Shown here: piece by piece, positions 5,691 through 8,173 of the stretch
How the letters are laid out: each line of letters starts with the position of its first letter
Position numbering within the stretch: position 1 is the stretch's first letter
Origin: Nitrosomonadaceae bacterium
Lineage (GTDB): Bacteria; Pseudomonadota; Gammaproteobacteria; Burkholderiales; Nitrosomonadaceae
DNA: 8,173 bases
Direction: 5' to 3'
NCBI GenBank assembly: GCA_919902625.1
Contig: CAKKRO010000045.1
Location: 1 to 8,173, forward strand
Notes under the pieces: generated by a model
What the model was told of the DNA's origin: nothing
Databases searched by the model: none
Seen by the model: the letters and a program-made list of their open reading frames with translations, nothing else
Program-made: the position numbers and the translations under genes

Positions 5691-7877
5691 ATGCCCATTA
5701 TTCGTGTCGCACTGAATATCCCTGTCGACACGTTATTTGATTATCAAGCAACTGATGCTACCGGGCACGATGTCGGCCTGCGCGCATGTGTGCCCTTTGG
5801 GAAGAAATGGCTGACCGGGATCATCATCGCAGTCAGTTCTGAGACTCAAGTCCCTCCTGAGAAACTTAAATCAGCTCAAGATATTTTCAGGGACGTGGCG
5901 CCATTACCCGTTGCATTACTTGATTTATTCCACTTCTGCAGCCATTACTATCATCACCCGCTGGGCATGGTTGTCATGAACGGCTTGCCGGGTAAATTAC
6001 GTGGCAATAAACCCATTAAACTGAAGGAATCCTCGAATAACTATCAATTCAGCCTTACTAAAACAGGAAAACAGATTGAACTGTCCAGCATTCCTGCCCG
6101 GAATCGCGTAGCCCGCCGATTATTTACCGAACTCAATCATTCAGCCGTACTGACCCGCGCCGATGCGAAGCAAATCTCGCCGCGCGCCCTCAAACTGTTA
6201 AAAGAATGGATACAACTGGGTTGGGTATCCATAATACCTGTTCCTGCTGTTACGCTACCCAAAACTGCAAAGATCCCCCATTTGACCCATGAGCAACAGA
6301 TCGCTGTTAATGCCATTACAATTGAGATCAAACAGTTCAATACCTGGCTACTGCACGGCATAACAGGCAGCGGGAAAACCGAAGTCTATCTCAGAATCAT
6401 TGAGCAAGTATTGGCTCAAGGCAAGCAAACGCTGGTACTCATTCCTGAAATCAGTTTAACACCGCAACTGGAAGCAACCTTCCGGGCACGTTTCCCAACC
6501 ACCCATCTGGTCAGTTTGCATAGCGGGCTCAATGACACCGAACGCCTATCAGGCTGGCTACAAGCGCAACGAGGTGAAGCCAAAATCATACTGGGCACCC
6601 GCCTCGCGGTTTTTACCCCGCTACCCCATCTGGGATTGGTCATCGTCGATGAAGAACAGGATAGTTCGTTCAAGCAGCAAGATGGGTTGCGTTATTCAGC
6701 ACGGGATCTGGCGGTTTTTCGTGCCAGACAGACTGATATTCCTGTTGTATTGGGTTCCGCCACACCTTCACTGGAAAGTTATTACAACGCGTTAAATGGC
6801 CGCTATCGGAGTGTGCGGTTGCAATCCCGTGCCATAGAGAATGCCGCATTACCCATGATTCAGTGTATTGACACGCGCACTCATAAAATCCAGGAGGGCT
6901 TATCCGATCCACTCATCAAGGCTTTAGACAAATGTCTCGCAGAGAAACACCAAAGCCTCATTTTTATCAATCGACGCGGCTATGCGCCGGTGCTCCTTTG
7001 CAAATCCTGCGCCTGGACGGCAACTTGTCAACGCTGCTCCAGCCGCCTGGTTGTTCATTTACGTGACAAACAGCTATGCTGCCATCATTGCGGTCATCAG
7101 GAACACTTTCCACGTGCCTGCCCACACTGCGGGAATCAGGATATCGCACCTTTCGGACAAGGCACCCAGCGCGTGGAAGATGCTTTGGCGGCACGTTTTC
7201 CCGATGCACGTATTTTACGTATCGACCGGGACAGTATTCGCCGTAAGAATGCATGGCACAACATTCTGCAACAGATCCATGCGCAGGCAGTGGATATTCT
7301 GGTCGGTACGCAATTGCTCGCCAAAGGGCACGATTTTCCTAATCTGTCACTGGTGGGTATCCTGAACTCTGATGCTTCACTTTACAGCACCGATTTTCGT
7401 GCCAGTGAGCGCTTATTTACGCAATTAATGCAGGTAGCTGGACGAGCAGGACGAGCCAATGTAGCGGGTCATGTGCTCATCCAAACCGAATTTCCTGATC
7501 ACCCGCTGTATCATGCGCTTCAGCGGCACGATTATGATGCACTGGCACAAACTCTATTGGCTGAAAGAAAAATGGCCGGATTCCCACCCTTTGTTTATCA
7601 GGCACTACTACGCGCTGAAGCCCGCAACATTCAAGTCGTACTGGATTTTCTAACTCAGGCTTCTCATCTTGCCGAGCCATCGCAATCAATCGAGATATTT
7701 GATCCGGTTCCAGCGCAAATGATACGTTTAAAGGGCATGGAACGCGCGCACCTGCTGGTACAATCCCTTTCACGCAGGCAATTACAGGAATTTCTGGCTA
7801 AATGGGTGACACAAATTAACACATTGCCCACTCATAAGGTGCGCTGGGTGCTGGACGTCGATCCACTTGAGTTTTGA
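5691..7877 (+). CDS. priA: Primosomal protein N' (replication restart helicase PriA)
   Basis: PriA is the 3'-5' DNA helicase that recognises stalled or collapsed forks and starts reloading of the replicative helicase through PriB/DnaT/DnaC-type partners. From ATG at 5691 the protein has 728 residues (E. coli PriA has 732). Seen: the N-terminal DNA-binding domain beginning MPIIRVALNIPVDTLFDY; Walker A GITGSGKT (223-230); Walker B DEEQ (320-323), where most relatives I recall have DEEH; motif III GSATPSLES (355-363); four cysteine pairs for two zinc ions, C437/C440, C446/C449, C464/C467 and C477/C480, plus an extra C463; helicase motif V AKGHDFP (544-550); motif VI QVAGRAGR (581-588); and the C-terminal WVLDVDPLE. 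An in-frame TTG at 5652 with AGG eight bases upstream would add 13 residues. I prefer the ATG because its sequence matches the usual PriA N-terminus, although it has no clear ribosome binding site. Confidence 0.97.
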   Translation: MPIIRVALNIPVDTLFDYQATDATGHDVGLRACVPFGKKWLTGIIIAVSSETQVPPEKLKSAQDIFRDVAPLPVALLDLFHFCSHYYHHPLGMVVMNGLPGKLRGNKPIKLKESSNNYQFSLTKTGKQIELSSIPARNRVARRLFTELNHSAVLTRADAKQISPRALKLLKEWIQLGWVSIIPVPAVTLPKTAKIPHLTHEQQIAVNAITIEIKQFNTWLLHGITGSGKTEVYLRIIEQVLAQGKQTLVLIPEISLTPQLEATFRARFPTTHLVSLHSGLNDTERLSGWLQAQRGEAKIILGTRLAVFTPLPHLGLVIVDEEQDSSFKQQDGLRYSARDLAVFRARQTDIPVVLGSATPSLESYYNALNGRYRSVRLQSRAIENAALPMIQCIDTRTHKIQEGLSDPLIKALDKCLAEKHQSLIFINRRGYAPVLLCKSCAWTATCQRCSSRLVVHLRDKQLCCHHCGHQEHFPRACPHCGNQDIAPFGQGTQRVEDALAARFPDARILRIDRDSIRRKNAWHNILQQIHAQAVDILVGTQLLAKGHDFPNLSLVGILNSDASLYSTDFRASERLFTQLMQVAGRAGRANVAGHVLIQTEFPDHPLYHALQRHDYDALAQTLLAERKMAGFPPFVYQALLRAEARNIQVVLDFLTQASHLAEPSQSIEIFDPVPAQMIRLKGMERAHLLVQSLSRRQLQEFLAKWVTQINTLPTHKVRWVLDVDPLEF

Positions 7878-7897
7878 TCCAGATCAGTATTAAATGT

Positions 7898-7926
7898 TTG
7901 TAACCAATCCATGATGGCCCTATTAA
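7898..7926 (+). promoter_or_regulatory. Candidate promoter of the YdcH-family gene
   Basis: TTGTAA (7898-7903) and TATTAA (7921-7926) are separated by exactly 17 bases and each match consensus at four of six positions. They lie between the priA stop and the next gene, with no terminator visible in between, so read-through from priA is also possible. Confidence 0.35.
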
Positions 7927-7957
7927 CTGAAATGATAAAAAAGTGAGGAATCAGCAA

Positions 7958-8173
7958 ATGATAGAAAAACATGATTTACACCACGAATTCCCGGAATATC
8001 ATGACCGTATACATGAGCTTAAAACCAGCAATAGTCATTTTGCACGTTTGTTTGAGGAATACCATGATATCAATCGGGAGATTCTTAGAATCGAGGAAGG
8101 CGCCGAGAATACATCCGATGAATATCTGGAAGCGTTGAAAAAGAAACGGCTTTTACATAAAGATGAACTCTAC
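7958..8173 (+). CDS. YdcH/DUF465 family small coiled-coil protein (C-terminus cut by window edge)
   Basis: Seventy-two codons are visible from ATG at 7958 to the window edge, without a stop. The product is a small, highly charged, helical protein of the YdcH (DUF465) family, which has no established function and is usually about 70-80 residues long, so only a few residues are probably missing. Seen: the typical opening HEFPEYHDRIHELK (9-22), then SNSHFARLFEEYHDINREI (24-42), and the C-terminal KKKRLLHKDEL (61-71), all in a heptad-like pattern expected of a helical hairpin. No signal peptide or membrane helix is present. AGGA with a good spacer (7945-7948) supports the start. It follows priA by 80 bases on the same strand. 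Confidence 0.9.
   Translation, partial: MIEKHDLHHEFPEYHDRIHELKTSNSHFARLFEEYHDINREILRIEEGAENTSDEYLEALKKKRLLHKDELY

Noticed and set aside
6982..7365. Open frame of 127 codons on the plus strand within priA
   Set aside because: It is a second frame of the zinc-binding and helicase region of priA; the priA frame carries all the conserved motifs.
7878..7957. Possible terminator after priA
   Set aside because: Only a tiny TGATC-CA-GATCA palindrome at the stop codon is visible, with no GC-rich stem or T run; none called.

Overview
This window looks like ordinary chromosome from a Gram-negative proteobacterium of middling GC content. A betaproteobacterium of the Nitrosomonas type is my best guess. 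That placement is an inference from the style of PriA, the SirB2 and YdcH families and the general codon character; no rRNA or diagnostic metabolic gene is present to settle it. I see no insertion sequence, integrase, tRNA or CRISPR array.

Left part (1-1852, all minus strand): reading in the direction of transcription, there is a stand-alone SpoIIAA/STAS-like protein (1852-1496), then a hairpin, then a compact run of three genes. These are a four-helix CopD-like membrane protein (1396-911), a SirB2-family membrane protein (908-525) whose ribosome binding site lies against the stop codon of the gene before it, and a GNAT N-acetyltransferase (482 to beyond the window edge). The two small membrane proteins look translationally coupled and may work together, but neither family has a firmly known biochemical role.

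Middle part (1938-3941, minus strand): a Rieske-type non-heme iron oxygenase alpha subunit is followed 36 bases later by a ten-helix EamA/DMT transporter, probably as one operon. The oxygenase carries complete [2Fe-2S] and mononuclear iron motifs, but no ferredoxin or reductase partner is encoded in the window. The pairing suggests uptake or export of the oxygenase substrate or product; the substrate cannot be read from the sequence.

Divergent region 3942-4161: an AT-rich 220-base spacer separates the oxygenase operon from a plus-strand gene. It contains a perfect TATAAT framed by a 7-base inverted repeat, a possible operator for one or both directions.

Right part (4162-8173, plus strand): a large secreted lipoprotein of unknown function, a short intrinsic-terminator-like hairpin, the primosomal helicase priA (complete, all helicase motifs and eight paired zinc-binding cysteines), and the start of a small YdcH/DUF465 coiled-coil protein cut by the window end.

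I found no convincing new defence, mobile or RNA-based system. The points most worth a second look are the oxygenase-transporter pair with its divergent control region, the coupled CopD-like/SirB2 pair and the unassigned lipoprotein.
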